In this document: positions 1-6,247 of the stretch, in pieces
Numbering within the stretch: position 1 is the stretch's first letter
How the letters are laid out: each line of letters starts with the position of its first letter
NCBI GenBank assembly: GCA_963708545.1
Contig: CAVPUD010000058.1
Span: 1 to 10,498 of the forward strand
Reading direction: 5' to 3'
DNA: 10,498 nucleotides
Source: Extensimonas sp963708545
GTDB lineage: Bacteria; Pseudomonadota; Gammaproteobacteria; Burkholderiales; Burkholderiaceae_C
Translations under genes and position numbers: made by a program
Notes under the pieces: generated by a model
Told to the model about the DNA's origin: nothing
The model's input: the letters and a program-made list of their open reading frames with translations, nothing else
Databases searched by the model: none

Positions 1-1
1 G

Positions 2-829
2 AACGGGCTGCAAAGTTCAGGGCAAAAAAGCCTTTTTACGAAGACATATCAAGCGCAAGCAGCTCCTGAAAATGGAGCAAATACAGCGGTTTTTCGGCAT
101 CCGGCGGCGCAGCGCCAAGTCATGCTTGGCGACGTGCTGGTGGGCTACGCGCTGCAGCGCGTGCGCCGGCGCAGCATAGGCTTCGTGGTCGATGGCCAGG
201 GGCTCACGGTGCGCGCGCCCGCTGGTGTGGCGCTGGCCGAGATCGAGCACGCGCTGCACGGCAAGGCTGGCTGGATCGTGCGCAAGCTGCACGAGGTGCG
301 CCTGCTGCAGCAGCGCCGCGAAGCCGGGCGCATCGTCTGGGGCCATGGCGCGCAGCTGCCCTACCTGGGCGCGCCGCTGCGGCTGCAGCTGGGCGCCACG
401 CCTGGCGCGCGCGTGCGGCTGGTCGAGCTTGGCGAAGAGCGCGCGCTGCAGCTCGCGCTGCCGCACGAGGCCGCAGCGCAGCAGGCGCGCGCGCAGGTGC
501 AAGCCTGGTTCCAGCGCCAGGCGCGCAGCCATTTCACGGCGCGGCTCGAGCACTTTGCGCCGCAGCTAGAGGTGCGCTGGCAGCGGCTCAGCCTGTCGAG
601 CGCACGCACGCGCTGGGGCAGCGCCAGCGCCGACGGCTCCATCCGGCTGAACTGGCGCCTGTTGCACTACGCGCCCGCGCTGATCGACTACGTGGTGGTG
701 CACGAGCTTTCCCACCTGCGCGAGATGAATCACAGCCCACGCTTTTGGCGCACCGTCGAAAGCGTATTGCCCGATTACGCCACGCGCCGCCGCCAGCTGC
801 GTGCGCAGCCTGCGCCGCTGTGGGACTGA
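2..829 (+). CDS. YgjP-type zinc metallopeptidase (M48/DUF45), 5' partial
   Basis: This is a predicted zinc metalloprotease of the YgjP/DUF45 family (SprT-like fold); its substrate is not known to me. Numbered from the first in-window ATG at 122, it carries the zinc motif HELSH at residues 194-198, with the usual downstream third histidine at 204 (context NHSPRFW). The family-typical stretch RWGSASADGSIRLNWRLLHY precedes the motif. The reading frame stays open from 122 back to base 2 with no ATG, GTG or TTG. The translated upstream piece ends in FRHPAAQRQV, which reads as a natural lead-in to MLGDVLVGYAL. I therefore infer that the true start lies outside the window and that 122 is internal, although 122 cannot be excluded. 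The upstream piece includes a short low-GC repeat patch translated as a linker. A miniature inverted-repeat element starts 28 nt after the stop. Confidence 0.85.
   Translation, partial: NGLQSSGQKSLFTKTYQAQAAPENGANTAVFRHPAAQRQVMLGDVLVGYALQRVRRRSIGFVVDGQGLTVRAPAGVALAEIEHALHGKAGWIVRKLHEVRLLQQRREAGRIVWGHGAQLPYLGAPLRLQLGATPGARVRLVELGEERALQLALPHEAAAQQARAQVQAWFQRQARSHFTARLEHFAPQLEVRWQRLSLSSARTRWGSASADGSIRLNWRLLHYAPALIDYVVVHELSHLREMNHSPRFWRTVESVLPDYATRRRQLRAQPAPLWD
20..84 (+). repeat. Short dispersed repeat patch, copy 1 (in the YgjP N-terminal linker)
   Basis: A low-GC stretch beginning GGGCAAAAAAGCCT and containing ATCAAGCGCAAGCAGCT. The same pieces recur in the same order on the coding strand of dapE (7221-7281), where GGGCAAAAAGGCCT is followed about 20 nt later by CAAGCAGCT. 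A more decayed relative lies at 3560-3621. Here the patch is translated as part of a low-complexity N-terminal linker. The copies were aligned by eye. The resemblance to short elements in Comamonadaceae genomes is from memory, and I know no established name. Confidence 0.5.
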
Positions 830-857
830 TTCCCACTGATTCTCCACTGTGCTTCAT

Positions 858-1031
858 CCCAGATTGTCCATTAGGACGCGGGATGATGGCGAGGCGGCTG
901 GCGCGGCAGTTTGGTCGCTGATGAGAAGCCCATGGCCGGTGCCATGGGCGCCGAAGCAGCGGCCAAAATGACCGGCAGGCGTCCGCCAGCGCCCGCGTAG
1001 GTGCGCAGCACCGCCTAATGGACAATCTGGG
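858..1031. mobile_element. Miniature inverted-repeat element (MITE-like), 174 bp, with 5-bp target duplication
   Basis: The ends are a perfect 18-bp inverted repeat: CCCAGATTGTCCATTAGG at 858-875 and its complement at 1014-1031. The element is bracketed by the direct repeat TTCAT (853-857 and 1032-1036), as expected for a 5-bp target-site duplication. Its centre is a perfect hairpin, with stem GCCCATGGC at 928-936, loop CGGT, and GCCATGGGC at 941-949. Between centre and ends the arms remain partly complementary: ACGCGGG at 876-882 matches the complement of 992-998, and TTTGG(T/C)CGCTG occurs in both arms. The right arm has about 12 nt extra. No transposase or plausible protein is encoded, so movement would need an enzyme supplied elsewhere. 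The parent transposon family was not identified. The element fills most of the gap between the YgjP-type gene and the TDT transporter gene. Confidence 0.8.
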
Positions 1032-1062
1032 TTCATTGCTCCTCAGCCGCTCGAATGACGCC

Positions 1063-2070
1063 ATGACCGCACCCACCGATCCAGCCCCTGCGACACCCGC
1101 CGGCCCTGGCTGCGCGCCTCCGTCACCTTCGCTTGCTTATCTGCCTGTGGCCTTGTTCACCACCGTGATGGGCGTGGCGGGGCTCGCGCTGGCCTGGGCC
1201 AAGGCCAGCGCGCTCGCGGGCGCGCCCGCGCTGCCGGGCCTGTGTCTGCGCTGGGCGGCGACGGCGCTGTATGTTTTTCTTTTCGTGCTCTATGCCTTCA
1301 AGGGGCTGCGCTACCCCGCGCAGGTAGCGGCAGAGCGCGCGCACCCGGTGCAGGTCAACTTTTTCCCGGCGATCTCCACCGGCATGGTGCTGCTGTCGAT
1401 CGCCTGGCTGCCCACGCTGCCGGGCGTGGCGCATGTGCTGTGGAGCGTGGGCGCTGCGGCGCACCTGGCACTTACCTTGCTCTCTGTGGGCAGTTGGATC
1501 TTCCACCCGCACTACAGCATCCAGCACGCGAGCCCGGCCTGGTTCATCCCCGCCGTGGGCAACATCCTCATGCCCATCGTGGGCATGCAGTGGGCGCCGC
1601 CAGACATCAGCTGGTTCTTTTTCAGCATCGGGCTGGTGTTCTGGCTGGTGCTCATGACCATCGTGCTCTACCGCTTGTTCTTCCACGAGCCGCTGCCGCC
1701 GCCCATGCGCCCCACGCTGGCCATTTTGCTCGCGCCACCTTCGGCGGGCTTCATCGCCTACCTGGCGCTCACGGGGCAGGTAGATGGTTTTGCGCGCGTG
1801 CTGTATTCGATGGCCTTGTTCATGTTCTTGCTGCTCGCAAGCCATGTGCGGCAGTTCGCGCGCCTGCCATTTTCCACGGCGGCGTGGGGCTATTCGTTCC
1901 CGCTCGCGGCCTTCACCATGGCCAGCCTCGATATGGCGCATCGCAGCGCCTCTGTCTGGTACGCCGTGCTGGCATGGGCTTTGCTGGCATTGCTCAGCGT
2001 GCTCGTGCCATGGCTGGCCTGGTTGACGCTGCGCGCCGCGGCGCGCGGGCAGTTTGCCCGGCCTCAATGA
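1063..2070 (+). CDS. TDT-family (TehA/SLAC1-like) membrane transporter
   Basis: A 335-residue inner-membrane protein resembling the TDT family (TehA tellurite-resistance/C4-dicarboxylate and SLAC1-type anion channels). After a Pro/Ala-rich N-terminus, about ten hydrophobic segments follow, roughly at residues 26-48, 63-82, 102-118, 124-146, 160-178, 183-205, 218-236, 244-262, 274-292 and 297-325. Family-like features are PPSAGFIAY (225-233), the HVRQF loop (261-265) and WGYSFPLAAFTMASL (275-289). The last contains phenylalanines in the region where the TehA/SLAC1 pore-gating Phe sits. An in-frame ATG at 1018 lies inside the terminal inverted repeat of the upstream element, so I prefer the ATG at 1063, which begins MTAPTDP. 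Neither start has a good Shine-Dalgarno sequence. The substrate cannot be read from sequence; tellurite, organic acid or anion transport are all possible. Confidence 0.8.
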   Translation: MTAPTDPAPATPAGPGCAPPSPSLAYLPVALFTTVMGVAGLALAWAKASALAGAPALPGLCLRWAATALYVFLFVLYAFKGLRYPAQVAAERAHPVQVNFFPAISTGMVLLSIAWLPTLPGVAHVLWSVGAAAHLALTLLSVGSWIFHPHYSIQHASPAWFIPAVGNILMPIVGMQWAPPDISWFFFSIGLVFWLVLMTIVLYRLFFHEPLPPPMRPTLAILLAPPSAGFIAYLALTGQVDGFARVLYSMALFMFLLLASHVRQFARLPFSTAAWGYSFPLAAFTMASLDMAHRSASVWYAVLAWALLALLSVLVPWLAWLTLRAAARGQFARPQ

Positions 2071-2180
2071 GCCTGCGCGGGGAACTGTTACAAACTTCCT
2101 GGGGGACGTCAGTGTTTCCCGCAGCACGGACTGCCACATAAATTGGTTAGAGTAGCTGCTAAGCCAGCAACTACACACTC

Positions 2181-2185
2181 AGGAG
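2181..2185 (+). promoter_or_regulatory. Ribosome binding site of phaB
   Basis: AGGAG lies 7 nt before the ATG at 2193 but only 1 nt before an in-frame ATG at 2187. The spacing, and the match of the protein start (MGQKVAYVTGG) to the PhaB family, decide for 2193. In the 122 bp between the TDT gene and phaB, I see no convincing -35/-10 pair. There is only a loose inverted repeat (TGCGCGGGGAACTG near 2074 against CAGTGTTTCCCGCA near 2110). Confidence 0.75.
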
Positions 2186-2192
2186 AATGGAA

Positions 2193-2930
2193 ATGGGTCA
2201 GAAAGTCGCATACGTCACCGGCGGCATGGGGGGCATTGGCACGGCCATTTGCCAGCGTCTGCACAGCGAAGGCTTCAAGGTGATCGCAGGCTGCGGTCCC
2301 ACGCGCGACCACGCCAAGTGGTTGGCCGAGCAAAAGGCGCTGGGTTACACCTTTTATGCATCGGTGGGCAATGTGAGCAATTGGGATTCCACGGTGGAGG
2401 CTTTCGCCAAGACGAAGGCCGAACACGGCAGCATAGACGTGCTCGTGAACAACGCCGGCATCACGCGCGACCGCATGTTCCTCAAGATGACGCGCGAGGA
2501 CTGGGACGCGGTGATCGAAACCAACCTCAACAGCCTGTTCAACGTCACCAAGCAGGTCGTGGGCGACATGGTGGAAAAAGGCTGGGGCCGCATCATCAAC
2601 ATCAGCAGCGTGAACGGCGAAAAGGGCCAGGCTGGACAGACCAACTATTCGGCCGCCAAGGCCGGCATGCATGGCTTTACGATGGCGCTGGCGCAGGAAC
2701 TGGCCGCCAAGGGCGTGACGGTGAACACCGTGAGCCCGGGTTACATAGGCACCGACATGGTCAAGGGCATCCGCCCCGAGGTGCTCGAAAAAATCGTCGC
2801 CACGGTGCCGCTCAAGCGCCTGGGGGAGCCGCGCGAGATTGCCTCCATCGTCGCCTGGCTTGCGTCCGAGGACGGCAGCTACTCCACGGGGGCGGATTTT
2901 TCCGTCAACGGCGGCTTGCACATGGGCTGA
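2193..2930 (+). CDS. phaB: Acetoacetyl-CoA reductase PhaB (NADPH-dependent SDR)
   Basis: A 245-residue short-chain dehydrogenase that reduces acetoacetyl-CoA to (R)-3-hydroxybutyryl-CoA, the monomer for polyhydroxybutyrate, in the cytoplasm. It matches the classical 246-residue Cupriavidus necator enzyme nearly end to end as I recall it. Visible motifs are the cofactor loop TGGMGGIG (9-16), NNAG (86-89), the catalytic Ser139 in NISSVNG, Tyr152 and Lys156 in YSAAK, SPGY (181-184), and the C-terminal NGGLHMG. Near the active site the sequence is GQAGQ (145-149), where the Cupriavidus enzyme has GQFGQ. The aromatic residue reported there to touch acetoacetyl-CoA is alanine here. phaC and phaA are not adjacent, so this copy stands alone with its own terminator. 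A FabG-like role is possible but less likely given the PhaB-specific similarity. Confidence 0.93.
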   Translation: MGQKVAYVTGGMGGIGTAICQRLHSEGFKVIAGCGPTRDHAKWLAEQKALGYTFYASVGNVSNWDSTVEAFAKTKAEHGSIDVLVNNAGITRDRMFLKMTREDWDAVIETNLNSLFNVTKQVVGDMVEKGWGRIINISSVNGEKGQAGQTNYSAAKAGMHGFTMALAQELAAKGVTVNTVSPGYIGTDMVKGIRPEVLEKIVATVPLKRLGEPREIASIVAWLASEDGSYSTGADFSVNGGLHMG

Positions 2931-2952
2931 GTGTGCGCCGCGGCGTTACCCA

Positions 2953-2984
2953 ACAAAAAACCCCGCGAAAGCGGGGTTTTTTGT
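2953..2984. terminator. Bidirectional intrinsic terminator between convergent genes
   Basis: A perfect 14-bp stem: ACAAAAAACCCCGC at 2953-2966, a GAAA loop, and GCGGGGTTTTTTGT at 2971-2984. The GC core is flanked by an A6 and a T6 tract, so the hairpin has a T-tract whichever strand is transcribed. It lies 22 nt after the phaB stop on the + strand. On the - strand it lies 47 nt beyond the end of the candidate small ORF and about 250 nt beyond the ABC-F stop. It therefore can end both convergent units. Confidence 0.92.
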
Positions 2985-3031
2985 GGCCTGGTCGAAGGAA
3001 ACGCTACGTAAAACGCAGCATGCGGGGCGGT

Positions 3032-3109
3032 TCAGCAGCCGCGCGCCGGTGCACGCTTGCGGTCGCGCTCGTCTTCGGGCCAGAGGGTCAGAGGTGTAGT
3101 GGCTTGCAT
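3032..3109 (-). CDS. Candidate small protein, 25 aa
   Basis: A short ORF with the translation MQATTPLTLWPEDERDRKRA followed by PARGC, on the same strand as and 127 nt after the ABC-F gene. Support comes from a clean AGGAG (3119-3123) spaced 9 nt before the ATG, codon use like the neighbouring genes, and a strong terminator starting 47 nt past its stop. The peptide is charged (DERDRKR), with no membrane segment, and I recognise no domain. The same frame is open further upstream (to an ATG at 3268), but that part looks arbitrary and lacks a ribosome site. It could equally be a chance ORF in the 3' untranslated part of the operon. Apart from this ORF and the terminator, the 306 bases between phaB and the ABC-F gene hold nothing else I can support. 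Confidence 0.35.
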   Translation of the reverse strand: MQATTPLTLWPEDERDRKRAPARGC

Positions 3110-3118
3110 GACAGAAAA

Positions 3119-3123
3119 CTCCT
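3119..3123 (-). promoter_or_regulatory. Ribosome binding site of the candidate 25-aa ORF
   Basis: On the - strand this reads AGGAG, 9 nt before the ATG at 3109. It is as good as any ribosome site in the window and better than those of dapD, dapE, prmB or the ABC-F gene. It is the main reason for calling this ORF. Confidence 0.4.
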
Positions 3124-3236
3124 GTGGTGTGCGTAAAAAACGCCGCAGGCTTCCATTGCGTTGACAGCGCCAGGACATTTTTTCGTCCGCTCTCGCGGTG
3201 TCGGGGTTTTCTGCGCCCGGCGGCGCTGCGCGGTGT

Positions 3237-5276
3237 TCAGCCTGCGCCAGTCGTGTCGGCGGCAGCACTCAGTGCCTCGAGCGCCGCGCCGAGTTCGAGC
3301 CAGCGGTCTTCGAGCACGGCGATCTCGTCGCTGCACTCCTTGAGGCGGCGGCCGCAGCTGGCGATGTCGGCGGGCGCGAGCGGCTGCGTGAGGCGTTCTT
3401 CGAGCGCGCTTTTCTCGGCGGCAAGCGCGGCTAGGCGCGCATCGATCTGCGCAATCTCGCGCTGGATCGGGCGGGTCTTTTCGGCCAGTTGCTGGCGTGC
3501 CTGGGCGCTTTGTCGGCGGGTTTCGCGCTGCGAGAGCGCGGGTGCCGCGGTTTCAGGCACAAAACCGGCGTTTGCGCTTGATGTACCTGCGTCGGCAGCT
3601 ACGTTTTCAGTAGATTTTGCTGCGCCCGCTGGAGTGGTTTGCAGGCGCGCCAGCTCGCGCAGGCGGCGGCTTTCTTCGAGCAGGTAGCGTTGGTAGTCGT
3701 CGAGGTCGCCGTCGAACGGGCAGACCGCGCCGCGGCCCACGAGCCAGAATTCGTCGCACACGGAGCGCAGCAGCGCGCGGTCGTGGCTCACCAGCATCAC
3801 CGTGCCGTCGAAGCCGTTGAGCGCGACCGCGAGCGCCTCGCGCGTGACCAGGTCGAGGTGGTTGGTGGGCTCGTCGAGCAACAGCAGGTTGGGGCGCTGC
3901 CAGACGATCATGGCCAGCACCAGGCGGGCTTTTTCGCCGCCGCTCATGCTGCCCACGGCCTGCTGCACCATGTCGCCCGAGAAGTTGAAGCTGCCCAGGT
4001 AGTTGCGCAGGTCCTGCTCGCGGCTGGGCGCGGGGTTGGTGGGGCCGAGCTCGCGCGCCAGGCGCACCATGTGTTCAAGCGGGTTCTCGCTGGGGCGCAG
4101 CAGGTCGAGCTCCTGCTGCGCAAAGTAGCCTATGCGCAGGCCCTTGCCCTCGGTGATGCGCCCGGCAAGCGGCGGCATCTGGCGCGCGATGGTTTTGACC
4201 AGCGTTGACTTGCCCTGGCCGTTTGCGCCCAGGATGCCTATGCGCTGGCCCGCGAGCACCGAGCGGTTCACGTGCTGCAAGATGGTGCGCACCTGCCCGT
4301 CCGCGCTGCGGTAGCCGAAGGCGGCGTCGCTGAGCGTGAGCATGGGGTTGGGCAGGCTCGGCGGCTCCTTGAATTCGAAGCTGAATTCGGCCTCGGCGAG
4401 CACCGGGGCGATTTTTTCCATGCGCTCGAGCGCCTTGACGCGGCTTTGCGCCTGCCGCGCCTTGGTGGCCTTGGCCTTGAAGCGGTCTATGAACTTTTGC
4501 AGGTGCGCGATTTTGTCCTGCTGGCGCGCGTAGGCGGACTGCTGCAGCGCGAGCTGCTGCGCGCGCAGCTCCTCGAAGCGGCTGTAGTTGCCGCCGTAGC
4601 GCGTGAGGCGGGCCTGCTCCAGGTGCAGCGTGACGGTGGTCACGGCGTCGAGAAACTCGCGGTCGTGGCTGATCACGATCAGCGTGCCGGCGTAGCGCTG
4701 CAGCCAGGCTTCGAGCCAGACCAGCGCGTCCAGGTCCAGGTGGTTGGTGGGCTCGTCGAGCAGCAACAGGTCGCTCGGGCACATCAGCGCGCGCGCGAGT
4801 TGCAGGCGCATGCGCCAGCCGCCCGAGAAGCTGCGCACGGGCCGATCGAGCTCTGCCACCTGAAAGCCCAGGCCGAGGATCAGCGCCTGCGCGCGTGCCA
4901 CGGCGTCGTGCGCGCCGGCGTCGGCGAGGTCGCTGTGCGCTTGCGCGATGGCCATGCCGTTGCCGTCGCGCTCGGCCTGCAGCAGTGCCTGGCGCAGCTC
5001 GGCCAGGCGCGTGTCGCCTTGCAGCACGAATTCGGTGGCGGGCTCGTCGGTCTCGGGCATCTCCTGCGCGACTTGGGCAAGGCGCCAGCCGGGCGGGAAG
5101 AAAAATTCACCGCTGTCTTCGTGCAAGTCGCCGCTGAGCAGCGCAAAGAGCGAGGACTTGCCCGCGCCGTTGCGCCCCACCAGGCCCACGCGCTCGCCCG
5201 GGTGGATGGTGGCGCTCGCGTGGTCGAGCACGAGTTTGCTGCCGCGGCGCAGGCAGATGTCTTTGAGTGTGATCAT
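3237..5276 (-). CDS. ABC-F family ATPase, YheS-type
   Basis: A 679-residue soluble protein with two ABC ATPase domains and no membrane segments. ABC-F proteins bind ribosomes and modulate translation; this one most resembles E. coli YheS. Domain 1 has Walker A GRNGAGKS (34-41), signature SGGWRM (151-156), Walker B LLLDEPTNHLDLD (from 171) and switch His204. The linker at about 225-300 includes FIDRFKAKATKARQAQSR, typical of the family's P-site tRNA-interaction motif. Domain 2 has GANGQGKS (350-357), SGGEKA (445-450), LLLLDEP (464-470) and His498. A C-terminal coiled coil covers about 583-670. Residues 549-582 form an Ala/Thr/Ser-rich spacer partly encoded by a low-GC repeat patch. The start ATG overlaps the prmB stop (ATGA) with no Shine-Dalgarno, implying translational coupling. 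Candidates further upstream in frame run over prmB and lose the family start MITLKDICLRRG. Confidence 0.93.
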   Translation of the reverse strand: MITLKDICLRRGSKLVLDHASATIHPGERVGLVGRNGAGKSSLFALLSGDLHEDSGEFFFPPGWRLAQVAQEMPETDEPATEFVLQGDTRLAELRQALLQAERDGNGMAIAQAHSDLADAGAHDAVARAQALILGLGFQVAELDRPVRSFSGGWRMRLQLARALMCPSDLLLLDEPTNHLDLDALVWLEAWLQRYAGTLIVISHDREFLDAVTTVTLHLEQARLTRYGGNYSRFEELRAQQLALQQSAYARQQDKIAHLQKFIDRFKAKATKARQAQSRVKALERMEKIAPVLAEAEFSFEFKEPPSLPNPMLTLSDAAFGYRSADGQVRTILQHVNRSVLAGQRIGILGANGQGKSTLVKTIARQMPPLAGRITEGKGLRIGYFAQQELDLLRPSENPLEHMVRLARELGPTNPAPSREQDLRNYLGSFNFSGDMVQQAVGSMSGGEKARLVLAMIVWQRPNLLLLDEPTNHLDLVTREALAVALNGFDGTVMLVSHDRALLRSVCDEFWLVGRGAVCPFDGDLDDYQRYLLEESRRLRELARLQTTPAGAAKSTENVAADAGTSSANAGFVPETAAPALSQRETRRQSAQARQQLAEKTRPIQREIAQIDARLAALAAEKSALEERLTQPLAPADIASCGRRLKECSDEIAVLEDRWLELGAALEALSAAADTTGAG
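3560..3621 (+). repeat. Short dispersed repeat patch, decayed copy inside the ABC-F gene
   Basis: On the + strand it contains GCGCTTGAT (3574-3582), then GCAGCTACG and a T-rich tail. GCGCTTGATG is shared exactly with the coding strand of the dapE patch. The complement ATCAAGCGC occurs at 48-56 and 7252-7260. It encodes the spacer AKSTENVAADAGTSSANAGF between ATPase domain 2 and the C-terminal coiled coil of the ABC-F protein. The copy is divergent, so common origin is less sure than between copy 1 and the dapE copy. Confidence 0.4.
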
Positions 5277-6247
5277 GCAGATGGGGCGCAGGCATCGGGC
5301 GCGCACAGCGCTTCGCGCGTGAGCAGCAGCACCTGGTCTGCGCCGGCGCTGGTTTCGAGCCAGATCGGCTGCAGCCGCGGGAAGGCGGCCTCGAAGTGCG
5401 CGCGTTCGTGCCCGATTTCGAGCACGAGCACGCCGTGGGGGCTCAGGTGCGCGGGGGCATCGGCGAGCAGGCGGCGGATGAAGTCCATGCCGTCGGCGCC
5501 GCCCGCGAGCGCGAGCGTGGGCTCGGCGCGGTATTCGGGCGGCAGCTGCGCCATGCTCGCGGCGTTGACGTAGGGCGGGTTGCAGAGGATCAAGTCCCAC
5601 GGGCCGGGCAGTTCGGCGAGGCCGTCCGAGCGCTGCAGCCGGATGCGCTTCTGCAGGCCGTGCTTTTCGACGTTGATGCGCGCGACTTCGAGCGCCTCGG
5701 GCGCAATGTCGGCGGCGGTCACGGCGACATCGGGCCAGACCAGCGCCGCGAGTACGGCGAGGCTGCCGTTGCCCGTGCACAGGTCAAGCACTTGGCGCGT
5801 GTCGGCGCCGAGGAAGGCATCGAGGCTGCCATCGACGAGCAGCTCGGCAATGAAGCTGCGCGGCACGATCGCGCGCTCATCGACGTAAAACGGCACGCCC
5901 ATGAGCCACGCCTCGTGCGTGAGGTAGGCGGCGGGCTTGCGTGTGCGTATGCGCGCATCGAAAAGTGTAGCTACTTGCGCAAGCTCGGCGGGCGTTATGG
6001 GGCGATTTGCCATGCCATTTTCTGCCCCATCTTCGGCCCCATCGTCGGTGATGGGCGTATCGAGCGGCAGGCCCAGGCGCCAGAGGATCAGCCAGGCCGC
6101 CTCGTCGCGTGCGTTGGTTGTTCCGTGGCCAAAGGCCACGCCCGCAGCCTCGAGCAGGCGCGTGCCGGCGTCGAGCAAGGCGCCCAAGGTCTCGCCTTGC
6201 AAGGCGGGCAGGGCGGCGGTGGGGGCGTTCTGGTCGGCGGTGCTCAT
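5273..6247 (-). CDS. prmB: PrmB, ribosomal protein L3 glutamine N5-methyltransferase
   Basis: A 324-residue SAM-dependent methyltransferase that methylates the side-chain amide of a conserved glutamine in ribosomal protein L3 (E. coli Gln150) during 50S assembly. The HemK/PrmC-type fold shows VLDLCTGNGSLAV (153-165) for SAM binding and the catalytic NPPY (223-226). PAAYLTHEAWLMGVPFYVDERAIVPR (105-130) reads as PrmB rather than PrmC. It is slightly longer than E. coli PrmB (310). The excess lies in an acidic insert DDGAEDGAENGMAN (68-81) in the N-terminal helical domain, encoded by a 12-bp tandem repeat. The ATG overlaps the dapE stop by four bases (ATGA), and the prmB stop overlaps the ABC-F start the same way, so the three genes are probably translated in a coupled manner. 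Confidence 0.92.
   Translation of the reverse strand: MSTADQNAPTAALPALQGETLGALLDAGTRLLEAAGVAFGHGTTNARDEAAWLILWRLGLPLDTPITDDGAEDGAENGMANRPITPAELAQVATLFDARIRTRKPAAYLTHEAWLMGVPFYVDERAIVPRSFIAELLVDGSLDAFLGADTRQVLDLCTGNGSLAVLAALVWPDVAVTAADIAPEALEVARINVEKHGLQKRIRLQRSDGLAELPGPWDLILCNPPYVNAASMAQLPPEYRAEPTLALAGGADGMDFIRRLLADAPAHLSPHGVLVLEIGHERAHFEAAFPRLQPIWLETSAGADQVLLLTREALCAPDACAPSA
6008..6043 (-). repeat. Three 12-bp tandem units in prmB
   Basis: On the coding strand the units are GATGGGGCCGAA, GATGGGGCAGAA and AATGGCATGGCA (6032-6043, 6020-6031, 6008-6019). They encode DGAE, DGAE and NGMA. The first two differ at one base; the third is degenerate. The unit length is a multiple of three, so the copy number could change without breaking the frame. 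Confidence 0.65.

Noticed and set aside
825..842. Direct repeat ACTGATTC with 10-bp period over the stop codon of the YgjP-type gene
   Set aside because: Only two short copies, with no link to the nearby mobile element ends; probably trivial.
1123..2178. Long - strand ORF opposite the TDT transporter gene
   Set aside because: The translation is Arg/His/Gln-rich low complexity without motifs, and the + strand frame encodes a clear ten-segment membrane protein.
2109..2921. Long - strand ORF opposite phaB
   Set aside because: phaB is certain on the + strand; this frame is its antisense shadow.
3135..3162. AACGC/GCGTT hairpin with a T-run on the - strand as a terminator of the ABC-F gene
   Set aside because: The stem is only 5 bp with a 14-nt loop, and it overlaps the T-run. 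It is too weak beside the perfect terminator at 2953-2984.
3161..3166. TTGACA as a possible -35 box on the + strand
   Set aside because: No -10-like hexamer occurs at 15-18 nt, and no + strand gene begins downstream.
3124..3687. + strand ORF running from the phaB/ABC-F gap into the ABC-F gene
   Set aside because: Most of it is antisense to the coiled-coil end of the ABC-F protein, and its Ser/Ala/Arg-rich translation has no domain or ribosome site.
4272..5573. Long + strand ORF (433 codons) opposite the ABC-F and prmB genes
   Set aside because: It is the antisense shadow of two well-supported genes. Its translation is Ala/Arg/Gly/Val/Gln-rich with no recognisable domain, as expected of antisense frames in high-GC DNA.
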